DNA from: Leptospirales bacterium
GTDB taxonomy: Bacteria > Spirochaetota > Leptospiria > Leptospirales > Leptonemataceae
Reading direction: 5' to 3'
Length of the DNA: 56,215 nucleotides
Assembly (NCBI GenBank): GCA_016788865.1
Contig: JAEUSB010000076.1
Coordinates: forward strand, 1 to 56,215
Notes under the pieces: generated by a model
Database searches by the model: none
Told to the model about the DNA's origin: nothing
What the model saw: the letters and a program-made list of their open reading frames with translations, nothing else
In this document: positions 9,018 to 17,781 of the stretch, one piece after another
Layout of the letters: each line of letters opens with the position of its first letter
How positions within the stretch are numbered: position 1 is the first letter of the stretch
Made by a program: the position numbers and the translations under genes

Positions 9018-9272
9018 AGCTCAAACCGAAAAGTAATAAAATATTAAATAATGTAAAGAAAAAAAATCAACCTTCGCATCGCGCGAAAGGGTGGCGTTTC
9101 GCGGTACAGAGCTTCAAAGCCAGTTAGAGACAAGGGCAAGTGCGATTCATCCGGAAGGCGTTCGGCGTGCCGTGCAGTGAGTTTGATACGAACGGCCCGA
9201 GCGTCGCAACGGCGAGCGAGGGGCAGGCCCGCCGCGCGCCTCCGGTCAAGGATTCGCGCGTGGGCCGCAGGA
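9018..9272. other. Spacer downstream of gyrA: A/T-rich segment then GC-rich segment, possible dispersed repeat
   Basis: The first 50 bases are A/T-rich and probably contain the HNH gene promoter. From about 9075 to 9262 the sequence is much richer in G and C than its neighbours, with CG-rich words and no coding character. A stem-loop of CGCGAAA (9082-9088) and TTTCGCG (9097-9103) sits at its left edge. It could be a dispersed repeat unit or a structured RNA. No typical gyrA terminator with a T-run is visible. Confidence 0.4.
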
Positions 9273-12008
9273 TCAACTTACTGGTTCGTCGTCGCTCAAG
9301 ACGGCTACATCGCGCACGCGATCCCCGTCTTTGATATCAACAACGCGAACACCAACCGTTGGTCTTCCAAGCAGCGGAATTTCCTTCGCGCTCAGGCGAA
9401 TCACCATTCCGCTCTGTGCAACAACGATGATATCGTCTTCTTCCTTAACTGAGGCAATGGTAATTGCGGAGCCGTTCTTCTCCGTAATCTTGATATACGT
9501 CATGCCCTTGCCGCCCCGTCCCTTAGCCGGGAGCTGGTTGAACGCCAGACGCTTACCATAGCCTCTTTCGGAGATCACCATAAGTGCCGTGTCTTTTTGA
9601 ACAACGTCCATTCCTACAATCTGATCTCCCTTCTCAAGGCGCATGCCAATTATACCCGAAGCGTTGCGGCCCTGGCTGCGCATCTTCGCCAGATTTGTTC
9701 GGAGCGCACTTCCCTCTTTGGTTCCAATGACGATATCGTCTTTTGGACCAACGAGACGAACTGTTATGAGCTCATCCTCTTTGCGCAGATTGATGGCAAT
9801 GATGCCGCCTTTCTTCACGGAAGCAAAGACACTCAGATCTGACTTTTTCAGAATTCCCTCGCGGCTGATCATGACGATTGCCTGCTGATCGGTGAATTCC
9901 CTGGCGCTCGTGATGGCCGTGATCTTTTCTTCCGCAGCCAGGCTCAGGATTGCTTTCAGTGATTTCCCGCGCCCTTCTCGACCAGCCTCCGGAATCTCAT
10001 GCGCCTTTACGCCAAAGATCTTCCCGCGATTGCTGAAGCAGAGCAGCGTATCATGCGTTGAAGCTGTGTTTACCAGGCGAACCGTATCCTCATTCTTGAG
10101 GTTGGCTCCTTTGACACCCTTTCCGCCACGACGCTGGCGCCTGAATGTATCAAGCGACGTGCGTTTGATAAATCCGTCTTCCGTAATGCTGATAACAACT
10201 TGCTCGTCTGGGATCAAATCGCGCACGTCGAAGTTTGTAGTTTCAACAGAGCTGTGATCCACCTCGGTTTTGCGCTTGCTTGGATAAGCTTTCTTGACTT
10301 CGCCAAGTTCAGAAGACATCAGTTTGTACTGACGATCATCGCTCTTGAGTAGATCCTTGAGATCTTTTATTTGCTTTTGAAGCTCAGCGAGTTCTTCAAG
10401 AATCTTCTTGGATTCCAGAGAAGTAAGTTTCTGGAGTCGCATATCCAGGATCGCGTTAGCCTGGATTTCTGTGAGCTTGAATCGTTTCATCAAACGCTCG
10501 CGAGCTTCTTCAACCTGCGCTGAAGAACGAATGATCTTGATCACTTCATCAATGAAATCAAGAGCGATCTTCAAACCTTCCAAGATGTGGGCGCGCTTCT
10601 CAGCCGCTTCCAGATCGTGCTTGGTTCTGCGAACAATGATCTCTTTTCTATGCGCAACGTAAACTTCCAGCAGTTGCTTGATGTTTAGAACGCGGGGGTT
10701 CCCTTCTACCAGTGCGAGCATGTTCACGCCATAGCTGACCTGGAGTTGCGTTTGCTTGTAGAGTTGATTGAGAATTACCTGAGCATTGACATCCTTGCGG
10801 AGAACAATCTCGACTCGAATTCCATGACGATCCGATAGATCCAGGATATCTGAAATCCCTTCTATGTCCTTGTTGTTAACCAGGTCTCCAATTTTCTCAA
10901 GGAGGGTTTTCTTGTTAACGGCGTATGGAATTTCAGTTACGACGATCTTGTCGCGTCCCTTCTTGTCTGTTTCAATCTCAACACGAGCGCGGATTCTAAA
11001 AGACCCGCGGCCAGTCAAATATGCAGACTTGAGTCCTTCGCCACCAATGATGATGCCGCCAGTAGGAAAGTCCGGAGCTGGAATGTGTTTTGCGAGTTCC
11101 TCGAGAGAGATCGTAGGCTTCGCAATCAGTGCGAGTGTTGCTTCAATCACCTCACCGAGGTTATGCGGAGGAATGTTGGTTGCCATTCCAACCGCAATTC
11201 CCGTTGATCCGTTGACGAGGAGGTTTGGATATGCAGCAGGCAATACACGTGGTTCTTGTTTGGTGTCATCAAAGTTAGGTCTGAAATCAACCGTGTTCTT
11301 ATCAATGTCGCTTAGAAGTTCAGAAGCAATTTTGGAGAGACGCGCTTCCGTATAACGGTAAGCAGCCGGATTGTCGCCGTCGATCGATCCAAAGTTGCCC
11401 TGACCGTCAATGAGTGGAGCGCGCATGGAAAAATCTTGCGCCATACGAACGAGAGTTTCATACACGGGGGCATCACCGTGCGGATGAAAGTTACCAATGA
11501 CTTCCCCGACAATCTTGGCGCATTTAACGTAAGGACGATCATGCCTCCAGGCTCGATCGTGCATTGCATAGAGGACGCGCCTGTGAACGGGCTTGAGGCC
11601 GTCGCGCGCATCCGGAAGTGCGCGGCCAACGATTACGCTCATTGAGTAATCGAGGTACGCCTCTTTCATTTGGTTGTCGATTTCGACAGGTACGACTCGG
11701 AGGCCTTTCTGGAGTGCGGACGTTATGTCCGTGCGAACAATCTGCGGATTCTCATCCATCCTGGTTAACCTTCTCTGTTTATTCGCCGGCTTCCCCCGCT
11801 GAGGAGCGCGCTTTGGAGGCCGGGTCTTCGCAGGCTGCTTTGATTTTGCTGGCCCCGTACCCCGCACTGGCTTCTTACCAGCTACTTTTTTGGGCGGCGG
11901 ACTGACCTTCTTCCTGGTCGATCCGGCTGCCTTACGGGTGGGCTTACCAGCCTGCTTTTTACCTTTATCTTTTTTGGATTTAGAGAGAAAACCGCTTTTC
12001 TTCGCCAT
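9273..12008 (-). CDS. gyrA: DNA gyrase subunit A with basic N-terminal extension
   Basis: 911 residues. The breakage-reunion domain has the catalytic tyrosine in AAYRYTEARL, and the C-terminal beta-pinwheel carries the GyrA box QRRGGKG, which separates GyrA from ParC. With GyrB it introduces negative supercoils. An 83-residue Lys/Arg/Pro-rich segment precedes the normal GyrA start (MDENPQIV, 11759). I chose ATG 12008 because GAAGGA lies six bases upstream; ATG 12032 has less support. The position equivalent to E. coli Ser83 is Ala (Ala180 here), followed by Pro181. gyrB is not adjacent. Confidence 0.95.
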   Translation of the reverse strand: MAKKSGFLSKSKKDKGKKQAGKPTRKAAGSTRKKVSPPPKKVAGKKPVRGTGPAKSKQPAKTRPPKRAPQRGKPANKQRRLTRMDENPQIVRTDITSALQKGLRVVPVEIDNQMKEAYLDYSMSVIVGRALPDARDGLKPVHRRVLYAMHDRAWRHDRPYVKCAKIVGEVIGNFHPHGDAPVYETLVRMAQDFSMRAPLIDGQGNFGSIDGDNPAAYRYTEARLSKIASELLSDIDKNTVDFRPNFDDTKQEPRVLPAAYPNLLVNGSTGIAVGMATNIPPHNLGEVIEATLALIAKPTISLEELAKHIPAPDFPTGGIIIGGEGLKSAYLTGRGSFRIRARVEIETDKKGRDKIVVTEIPYAVNKKTLLEKIGDLVNNKDIEGISDILDLSDRHGIRVEIVLRKDVNAQVILNQLYKQTQLQVSYGVNMLALVEGNPRVLNIKQLLEVYVAHRKEIIVRRTKHDLEAAEKRAHILEGLKIALDFIDEVIKIIRSSAQVEEARERLMKRFKLTEIQANAILDMRLQKLTSLESKKILEELAELQKQIKDLKDLLKSDDRQYKLMSSELGEVKKAYPSKRKTEVDHSSVETTNFDVRDLIPDEQVVISITEDGFIKRTSLDTFRRQRRGGKGVKGANLKNEDTVRLVNTASTHDTLLCFSNRGKIFGVKAHEIPEAGREGRGKSLKAILSLAAEEKITAITSAREFTDQQAIVMISREGILKKSDLSVFASVKKGGIIAINLRKEDELITVRLVGPKDDIVIGTKEGSALRTNLAKMRSQGRNASGIIGMRLEKGDQIVGMDVVQKDTALMVISERGYGKRLAFNQLPAKGRGGKGMTYIKITEKNGSAITIASVKEEDDIIVVAQSGMVIRLSAKEIPLLGRPTVGVRVVDIKDGDRVRDVAVLSDDEPVS

Positions 12009-12131
12009 ATTATGTCCTTCGGGGGCAGACATAATACACTGCGACCAAAGTCAAAGGATTATCCGGGTTCCCTTATCCTGATAGGGAAATAGGAGTGGAT
12101 TTTCCCACCGATCGAGCTTTGGTTCGTCTAA

Positions 12132-13544
12132 ATGAAGATGCGCCGAATCGTCTCCCTTGCCACATTTTTCCTCATGGCTTCATCAGCGCTCCAGGCGGAG
12201 ACTATCCTGCTTCATAACGGCGGGGTTATCCGGGGCAGGATCTCAAATCAGGACAGGACTTCGGTGACCATTGAAACGGCGCAGGGGCGTCAGGTGATCC
12301 AGAAGGCCGCCATCCGTCGGATCACCTATGACGATGCCCGGTTTGATGAAGAAGAAAAGCGGCGCGTTGAGGCGGAACGAAAGCGTGCAGAGGAAGAACG
12401 CAAACGGCTCGAGGACGAACGGAAGCGCCAGGAAGAGAAGCGGCGCGCAGACGAGAAGAAAAATGAAGACGCAAAACGCGCCGAAGATTTGAAGCGCCAA
12501 CAGGAAACAAAACGGCTGGAAGAACTCAAGCGACAGGAGGAGGCCCGGAAACAACGCGAAGAAACAAAGAACACTCCTGCAACGCCGGTTGAGCCTTCGA
12601 TTGAGCGCACCGGTCTTATCTTGAGCGCTGCCGGATCAAAGAATAGCTATAAGTCGGGAACGTTTGGCTACTATACAAATCAGAGATTCAGTTTATTCAG
12701 CCCGTTTGGCTATCCAATCTCTCCCTATGGAGTCCGCGAACGAAACTACAACGGCTTTACTTATTCGCTCGGGTACCAGGGACGTCGCTGGTACGTTCTA
12801 CTCGATGGAACACAGCTACATGGTCGTTCAAGTATCCAGGATGCAGGTCAGGGTCCAACGGGAGGCAGCAGCACATATGAGACAGCTCTGGGTACGGGAA
12901 ACATTGCCCAATTGCGAGATTCAGCAGATCTTCGCTTTGCGTTTCATCCGCTGCCAGTAAGATTCCCGCTGCGTCCGTACGTATACGGGGGTTACTCCGG
13001 GTCGCGAATCCAGTCTCGCATCGAACTTGCAGACCTGGTTTCAAAAGGAAATGGCGTTCAGCCACAGTACTTCCCCGGTTTGAGAGGAACGATCATAGCA
13101 CATGGCCTTGAAGCGGGTGTGGATTTGCGCTACGTCCGCGAGAACGGCTTTGAGGTGAGGGGTCTCTACGGGCAAGCCTGGCAAAAGGGCAAGCTGGAGC
13201 AGAAAGCCTGGCTGTTTGTATTTAACCCCAACCCTGGGAGTGTGATAGATCAATTCCCAATTCGTTTAACTGAAAAAGGTGGAGCTCAGCTGAAGATCAA
13301 TCGCTACGAGACTACCATCTACTCACCGCGCCTGGGACTGGCCCGATTGTTTGCCGGTTACAAGGAAGAGCGAGTCAGCGTGCATGTTTCGCAAGTCACT
13401 GCAACGTATATGCCTGTCCAACTGGCCACGCTGCTTGCGGATCGCTTCAGCACTTTCTATCCGGATATTCTCTTTAAGTCCGGGCTCAGCAAATCAGAGG
13501 ATCGGTTCCGGGGCTACAGGGTGGGCGTTGAGCTCGTATTCTGA
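12132..13544 (+). CDS. Outer-membrane protein with Sm-like N-domain, charged helix and beta-barrel
   Basis: 470 residues. A signal peptide (about residues 1-22, ending ALQA) precedes a small beta domain (LLHNGGVIRGRISNQDRTSV) of the kind seen in exported spirochaete proteins. Residues about 75-150 are a continuous Glu/Lys/Arg helix, probably a coiled coil. The last 310 residues alternate aromatic and polar residues and end in VGVELVF; a terminal Phe is typical of proteins inserted by the BAM machinery. Function is unknown. It is divergent from gyrA, with 123 bases between starts. Confidence 0.75.
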   Translation: MKMRRIVSLATFFLMASSALQAETILLHNGGVIRGRISNQDRTSVTIETAQGRQVIQKAAIRRITYDDARFDEEEKRRVEAERKRAEEERKRLEDERKRQEEKRRADEKKNEDAKRAEDLKRQQETKRLEELKRQEEARKQREETKNTPATPVEPSIERTGLILSAAGSKNSYKSGTFGYYTNQRFSLFSPFGYPISPYGVRERNYNGFTYSLGYQGRRWYVLLDGTQLHGRSSIQDAGQGPTGGSSTYETALGTGNIAQLRDSADLRFAFHPLPVRFPLRPYVYGGYSGSRIQSRIELADLVSKGNGVQPQYFPGLRGTIIAHGLEAGVDLRYVRENGFEVRGLYGQAWQKGKLEQKAWLFVFNPNPGSVIDQFPIRLTEKGGAQLKINRYETTIYSPRLGLARLFAGYKEERVSVHVSQVTATYMPVQLATLLADRFSTFYPDILFKSGLSKSEDRFRGYRVGVELVF

Positions 13545-13630
13545 GCGACTAACCTTTGGGATCCGGCTAAACCCGACAACCTACAGACAGTTCCAATTGA
13601 CATGTCGGACGGCGCTGGCGCACTTGAAAA

Positions 13631-14764
13631 ATGCGCGTTGGAATCATTGGTCATGCCATTCAGATAGAGCCAGAGAATCTGGATCAATCCGTTGAGGATT
13701 TGGTTTTTGTAACGGTTAAGAAGGCACTTCGCGACAGCAGTATTACTATCGAAGAAGTCGACACGATTGTCCAGGCGGGCGACGATATTCTTGATGGTAT
13801 TGCAATCAACCACGTCTACACTGTAGAGCCGGCCGGCTCGTTTCTCAAAGATGAATCCAAAGTAGAACGCGATGGAGCATGGGCTGTGCACTATGCAATG
13901 GCCAGGCTGCTTTCCGGAAAATTCAAAACTGCAATGGTCGTGGCCTTTTCCAAAGGTAGTCAGTGCGGATTGTCTGCATTCAGCGGCATGTCCGCGGATC
14001 CGTTTTACCTGAGGCCAGTTGGCGCTGATTCGCACAGTATTGCCGGGCTCCAGGCAAACTATTTCATGCGACGCACTGGATTGACGGAAGCAGATTTTGC
14101 GGAAGTCGCTCGTAAGAATCGATCCAACGGGCTAAGCAACGTGGAACGCACTATGGCCGGGGAAGCCGGGCAATATTCTGTTGAGCAAATCCTTTCTGCC
14201 GCGCCCATCGCTACCCCAATAACTGAACTTACTGCCGGACGCGTGGGTGATGGATGCGTGGTGCTCCTTCTGGCAACGGAGGAATATGTCAAAGAAAAAA
14301 AGATTCAGGCCAGTTGGATCACTGGCGTAGGTCTTTCTGGCGACGCCTATTATCCAACATATAGAGATCTCTCAGGTCTCAAACACGTAGAGATCGCAGC
14401 CGGCAAAGCGTTGCAGATGGCCGGTCGAACTATCGAAGATATGAATCTGCTCGAAATCTATGATTTCTACGCACACCAGGAATTGATGCTCTGCGAAACA
14501 TTAAAGATTTCAAAGCAACCAATCGCGGAAATGATTCGTTCGGGTGAAACCGGGAAAAATGGTAGAATTCCGGTAAATCCTTCAGGTGGCGCACAGTGCG
14601 GTACAATTCTCTATGCGTCCGGCCTTGCGCGGATTATGGAGGCGCACCTACAGGTCACCGGTCGAGCGGGTGGATGTCAAATCCCCGGTGCAAAGTTGGC
14701 GCTGACGCATGCACAGGCTGGCCTTGGCATGCAGAGCGGAATTGTTTACGTTGTTGAGGCTTGA
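13631..14764 (+). CDS. Thiolase-like protein lacking the catalytic Cys and His
   Basis: 377 residues with a thiolase/SCP2-type fold. Recognisable segments are DGAWAVHYAMARLLSGKFKT, NPSGGAQCGTILYASGLARI and the C-terminal HAQAGLGMQSGIVYV. Where thiolases carry the nucleophile (CASGxxAV), this protein reads ERDGAWAV. The GHPxGAxG histidine motif reads GTILYASG. It is therefore probably not a normal acetyl-CoA acetyltransferase; it may be a scaffold, an acyl-binding protein or a different enzyme. It begins 86 bases after the outer-membrane gene. Fold assignment is confident; function is not. Confidence 0.75.
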   Translation: MRVGIIGHAIQIEPENLDQSVEDLVFVTVKKALRDSSITIEEVDTIVQAGDDILDGIAINHVYTVEPAGSFLKDESKVERDGAWAVHYAMARLLSGKFKTAMVVAFSKGSQCGLSAFSGMSADPFYLRPVGADSHSIAGLQANYFMRRTGLTEADFAEVARKNRSNGLSNVERTMAGEAGQYSVEQILSAAPIATPITELTAGRVGDGCVVLLLATEEYVKEKKIQASWITGVGLSGDAYYPTYRDLSGLKHVEIAAGKALQMAGRTIEDMNLLEIYDFYAHQELMLCETLKISKQPIAEMIRSGETGKNGRIPVNPSGGAQCGTILYASGLARIMEAHLQVTGRAGGCQIPGAKLALTHAQAGLGMQSGIVYVVEA

Positions 14765-14809
14765 GGCAAAAAATTAAAGACAGATTCTTCTAGTTTGCGT
14801 AACTCGATC

Positions 14810-15859
14810 ATGAATCTGCGCAAGGTCCGGCTCATACTAATCTTTACTTTGATTCCCGAGATTCTGGTTCTGGGATTTTTTATATTCTCGCGGACACAGA
14901 GTCCACCTGCTGCAGGCAAGCCAATTGCAGATTCAATGGAAATTCCAAGGCCGGCTATCGTTGCGCATCGAGGTGCGTCCTATCTGGCGCCGGAAGAAAC
15001 GCGAGCTGCGTACCTGCTAGCCCGTGAATTGGGAGCGGATTATCTTGAAGGCGACGTGCAGAGAACTCGTGACGGCGTACTCGTTCTAGTCCACGATGAC
15101 ACCCTTGAAAGAACCAGTGATGTTGCGCGGGTCTTCCCTGGTCGCGAGAAAAATACAATCGAGACCTTCACACTGGCGGAACTTTCACAACTTGATTTCG
15201 GTACCTGGTTTAACGAGAAGAACAAGGACCGGGCGCGTGATCGATTCAAAGGTTTGCGCGTCGTGACTGTGGAAGAACTCATTCAGATTGCAGAGTCTGG
15301 AAGCCAATCACCTGGGCTTTATCTGGAGACCAAATCTCCGGAAAGATTTCCAGGAGTTGAAGCCGATCTTGTAAATCTTCTCAAGCGCAAGGGCTGGCTG
15401 AGCTCGCGCAAATGTGTCGGCGATATCCTTCCCGGTGATTCGACAGCGAAGAAGATTGCCACCGCCGGCTGCGGTAAGTCACGCGTCATTTTTCAATCGT
15501 TCGAGGCCGCAAGCGTCAAGAAGCTACGCGAATTGGCCCCGGACGTGCCACGAGTGCTCCTGGTGGACCAGGAGATGGAAAAGAAGCAGGGTTGGAACGG
15601 TGTCGTCTCTGAGGCCGTTCAGATGGATGCCCATCTAGGGCCAGTGGGGTATCTGGGTTGGTCCTGGTATACGGGGCCAGCTCACCGAGCGGGGCGACTG
15701 GTTCATATTTATACCATCAATTCGACGTGGCAACTCTGGCTTTTGAACCAGTTTGGAGTCGATGGGTTTTTTACGGACCGGACCGAACTGGCCCTGGAAT
15801 TCTTTGCGAGGGCCCCAAAGCCTGACGTTGAAGCCGTATTTTCACGCCTCGTGTTCTGA
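14810..15859 (+). CDS. Glycerophosphodiester phosphodiesterase, membrane-anchored or exported
   Basis: 349 residues. Residues about 3-25 form one hydrophobic segment (signal anchor or signal peptide). The GDPD domain starts with IVAHRGASYLAPEETRAAY, followed by GADYLEGDVQRTRDGVLVLV and HDDTLERTS, which carry the two catalytic histidines and metal-binding Glu/Asp. The C-terminal IYTINSTWQLWLLNQFGVDG-FTD end is typical. It hydrolyses glycerophosphodiesters to glycerol 3-phosphate and an alcohol, here probably in the periplasm. Start chosen at ATG 14810; a TTG at 14795 adds five residues, and neither has a clear ribosome-binding site. Confidence 0.9.
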   Translation: MNLRKVRLILIFTLIPEILVLGFFIFSRTQSPPAAGKPIADSMEIPRPAIVAHRGASYLAPEETRAAYLLARELGADYLEGDVQRTRDGVLVLVHDDTLERTSDVARVFPGREKNTIETFTLAELSQLDFGTWFNEKNKDRARDRFKGLRVVTVEELIQIAESGSQSPGLYLETKSPERFPGVEADLVNLLKRKGWLSSRKCVGDILPGDSTAKKIATAGCGKSRVIFQSFEAASVKKLRELAPDVPRVLLVDQEMEKKQGWNGVVSEAVQMDAHLGPVGYLGWSWYTGPAHRAGRLVHIYTINSTWQLWLLNQFGVDGFFTDRTELALEFFARAPKPDVEAVFSRLVF

Positions 15860-15870
15860 TTGTCCTTCTG

Positions 15871-16440
15871 ATGCTTCAGGTGCCATTTGACACAATGGCA
15901 CTCGTTGAATCGCAACTTCTCGCACCCGGCACCGCGCTTATCCCTTTCAAGCTGAAGGATATTTCAGGAAAGCCGGTTTCATCCGTGGATTTTAACAGCA
16001 ATTTACTCCTGGTGGTGTTTACCTGCAACCATTGTCCGTACGCCATTGCATCGTGGCCAATTCTTGTGGAGCTTCAGAACAAGTATGCCTCCAAAGGCTA
16101 TCAGACGGTTGCGATAAATCCCAATAACAACCCAAACTATCCCGACGACTCGTTTGAGAAGATGAAACCCTTCGCGGAAAAGAATGGTATTTCATTTCCT
16201 TATCTGTTTGATGAAACGCAAGATGTGGCACGCGCGTACGGCGCAACTTGCACGCCTGACCCGTACCTCTTCAAAGAAGGCAAGCTTTTCTATCACGGAC
16301 GAATTACGGACAACTGGCAAAAGCCGGAATTGGTCAAAGAGCGGAGTCTAGAGTTACATATACTTGCTGGTCTTGGGGAAGGCCGCGCTTCAGAAAAAGC
16401 AATACCCAGCATGGGTTGCTCGATTAAGTGGGTATCCTAG
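15871..16440 (+). CDS. Thioredoxin-fold redoxin, AhpC/TSA family
   Basis: 189 residues. The N-terminal half shows the redoxin pattern: a DISGKPVSSVDF strand region, then LLVVFTCNHCPYA with Cys52 and Cys55 as a CxxC pair, and later VAINPNNNPNYPDDSFEKM and VARAYGATCTPDPYLF with the cis-proline. It belongs to the AhpC/TSA-like group often annotated thioredoxin family protein; it may be a thiol peroxidase or disulfide reductase. No signal peptide is seen, so it is probably cytoplasmic. Starts at 15871 and 15895 (MALVESQ) are both possible. Confidence 0.82.
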   Translation: MLQVPFDTMALVESQLLAPGTALIPFKLKDISGKPVSSVDFNSNLLLVVFTCNHCPYAIASWPILVELQNKYASKGYQTVAINPNNNPNYPDDSFEKMKPFAEKNGISFPYLFDETQDVARAYGATCTPDPYLFKEGKLFYHGRITDNWQKPELVKERSLELHILAGLGEGRASEKAIPSMGCSIKWVS

Positions 16441-16466
16441 TCTCTCTCTTGCACTTTCAGTCGCGA

Positions 16467-17720
16467 CTAACGTCCGAATCCCTTGAGTGAATCGGCCTGG
16501 GCCTGTATCAAGGATTCTGACGGAATGGGCAGGAATCGGTTATCGCCGCAGCGTTCCACCAGAACTTGAGCTGCCCTGAAAGCCATTTCTATTGAAACCG
16601 ATTCAATTCCAAATTCATGAATGCCACGCAGGATGCCTGGGCTCGCGTAAATTGGATGCGGCTCCTGACAGAAATGGATTCGCTCTGTTGCTTCGGGAGT
16701 GAGTCCACCTATTTCAACCGTTCCGGGTGTAAACGAAAGGACAATCTGACCCGGAGTCAGCTTTCGGCCATCAAGCAAGACGGGTGTACCTGGTGTGACG
16801 ATCAGTGCATCTGACCTTTCAATTGCAAAGTCAATCGAAGTCGCAATTCCGCCCTCGCGCTCAAACCGTGTCGCTTGAGAATACTCGGCGTCGACGCCGT
16901 AGAGCTTGGATGCTCCCATACGTTTCAGAATTTGCATTAAGCCCAGAGAGGCCGGCCCCAATCCAATGATTGCGATTGTTTTTCCGGTTAGATCCACTTT
17001 GTGAAAACTAAACGCATTGGCCGCAATCGCAGCGATGATTGCAGAGGTTTCAATGTATTCTGCGTGAAGCAATGGAATAGGTAGTTGTTCTGCTATTCGT
17101 TCGGCCAATTGAACGGCCTGGTTTTTTGCCAGCATCGAAAGTCGAATGACGAAGGCGTTTTGCGCCAGGCAGAGGACAGACTTTAAGAACTCCTCATCGT
17201 TTCGGGCTTCAAGAAGCATGGGTACGGCCTGTAGATCACCAAACTTGCACGCGAGGTAGGCATCGCGCTCAAGGGCTATGGCTGCTCGTTGCCTGAGACT
17301 CAACGCAGCTCCATCCGAAAGAAATAGAACCCGGTCGCGGATCATGGCAAGCTTGCGGAGGTCCTTTCTTTCCCGGATGGCAGTCTGAGCGGTGCTTTCG
17401 ATAAATTCAGGGGATGTTCTGTGGAATGCCTTGCGGAAGTCCAGGGCTCGCGCCGGCGTTACCTGCAGCAATGGATCAGCTGCGGCGGCTGATTCGTCCT
17501 TGATCTTGACACGCGCCTGCGGGCAGCCGCTAAGAATCTTGGTCTCAAGCTCGTCCGGACTGGACTTGGTCTGGAACAGCTCGATGCGATAGTAAGCAGA
17601 CTGTGGATCTGAGTACAGTAGGTTCCAGGACAGAACTTCGCCTGCCGAACCATTGAGGAGCTGCGGAATATTCAGCGACTCGCTCTTTGGAATCTGGAGA
17701 TCCAGTGTTAAGAGGGACAT
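16467..17720 (-). CDS. Malic-enzyme-like protein with degenerate active site
   Basis: 417 residues. The layout follows NAD-dependent malic enzyme: a small N-terminal alpha/beta region, VLFLSDGAALSLRQRAAIAL (family: VSDGTAVLGLGxxG), then a Rossmann domain TIAIIGLGPASLGLMQIL, and PGILRGIHEFG (family: FPGxxRGxLD). Key residues are absent. The catalytic Lys of EGKA is replaced (ERDAYLACK), and the metal-ligand region reads LLHAEYIETS in place of FxDDxxGTA. Malate decarboxylation is therefore unlikely; it may be an NAD-binding regulator or a changed enzyme. It lies 61 bases downstream of the envelope cassette, on the same strand. Confidence 0.7.
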   Translation of the reverse strand: MSLLTLDLQIPKSESLNIPQLLNGSAGEVLSWNLLYSDPQSAYYRIELFQTKSSPDELETKILSGCPQARVKIKDESAAAADPLLQVTPARALDFRKAFHRTSPEFIESTAQTAIRERKDLRKLAMIRDRVLFLSDGAALSLRQRAAIALERDAYLACKFGDLQAVPMLLEARNDEEFLKSVLCLAQNAFVIRLSMLAKNQAVQLAERIAEQLPIPLLHAEYIETSAIIAAIAANAFSFHKVDLTGKTIAIIGLGPASLGLMQILKRMGASKLYGVDAEYSQATRFEREGGIATSIDFAIERSDALIVTPGTPVLLDGRKLTPGQIVLSFTPGTVEIGGLTPEATERIHFCQEPHPIYASPGILRGIHEFGIESVSIEMAFRAAQVLVERCGDNRFLPIPSESLIQAQADSLKGFGR

Positions 17721-17781
17721 TCCCCTACTTTATCGGGGCGCGACTCCTCTAATCTAAAGGGGCTAGCAGTCGTTTATCGTG

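Noticed and set aside
12243..12610. Minus-strand reading frames opposite the Glu/Lys/Arg-rich helix
   Set aside because: They are the complement of a repetitive charged segment (Ser/Arg- or Leu/Phe-rich) and are artefacts of its composition.
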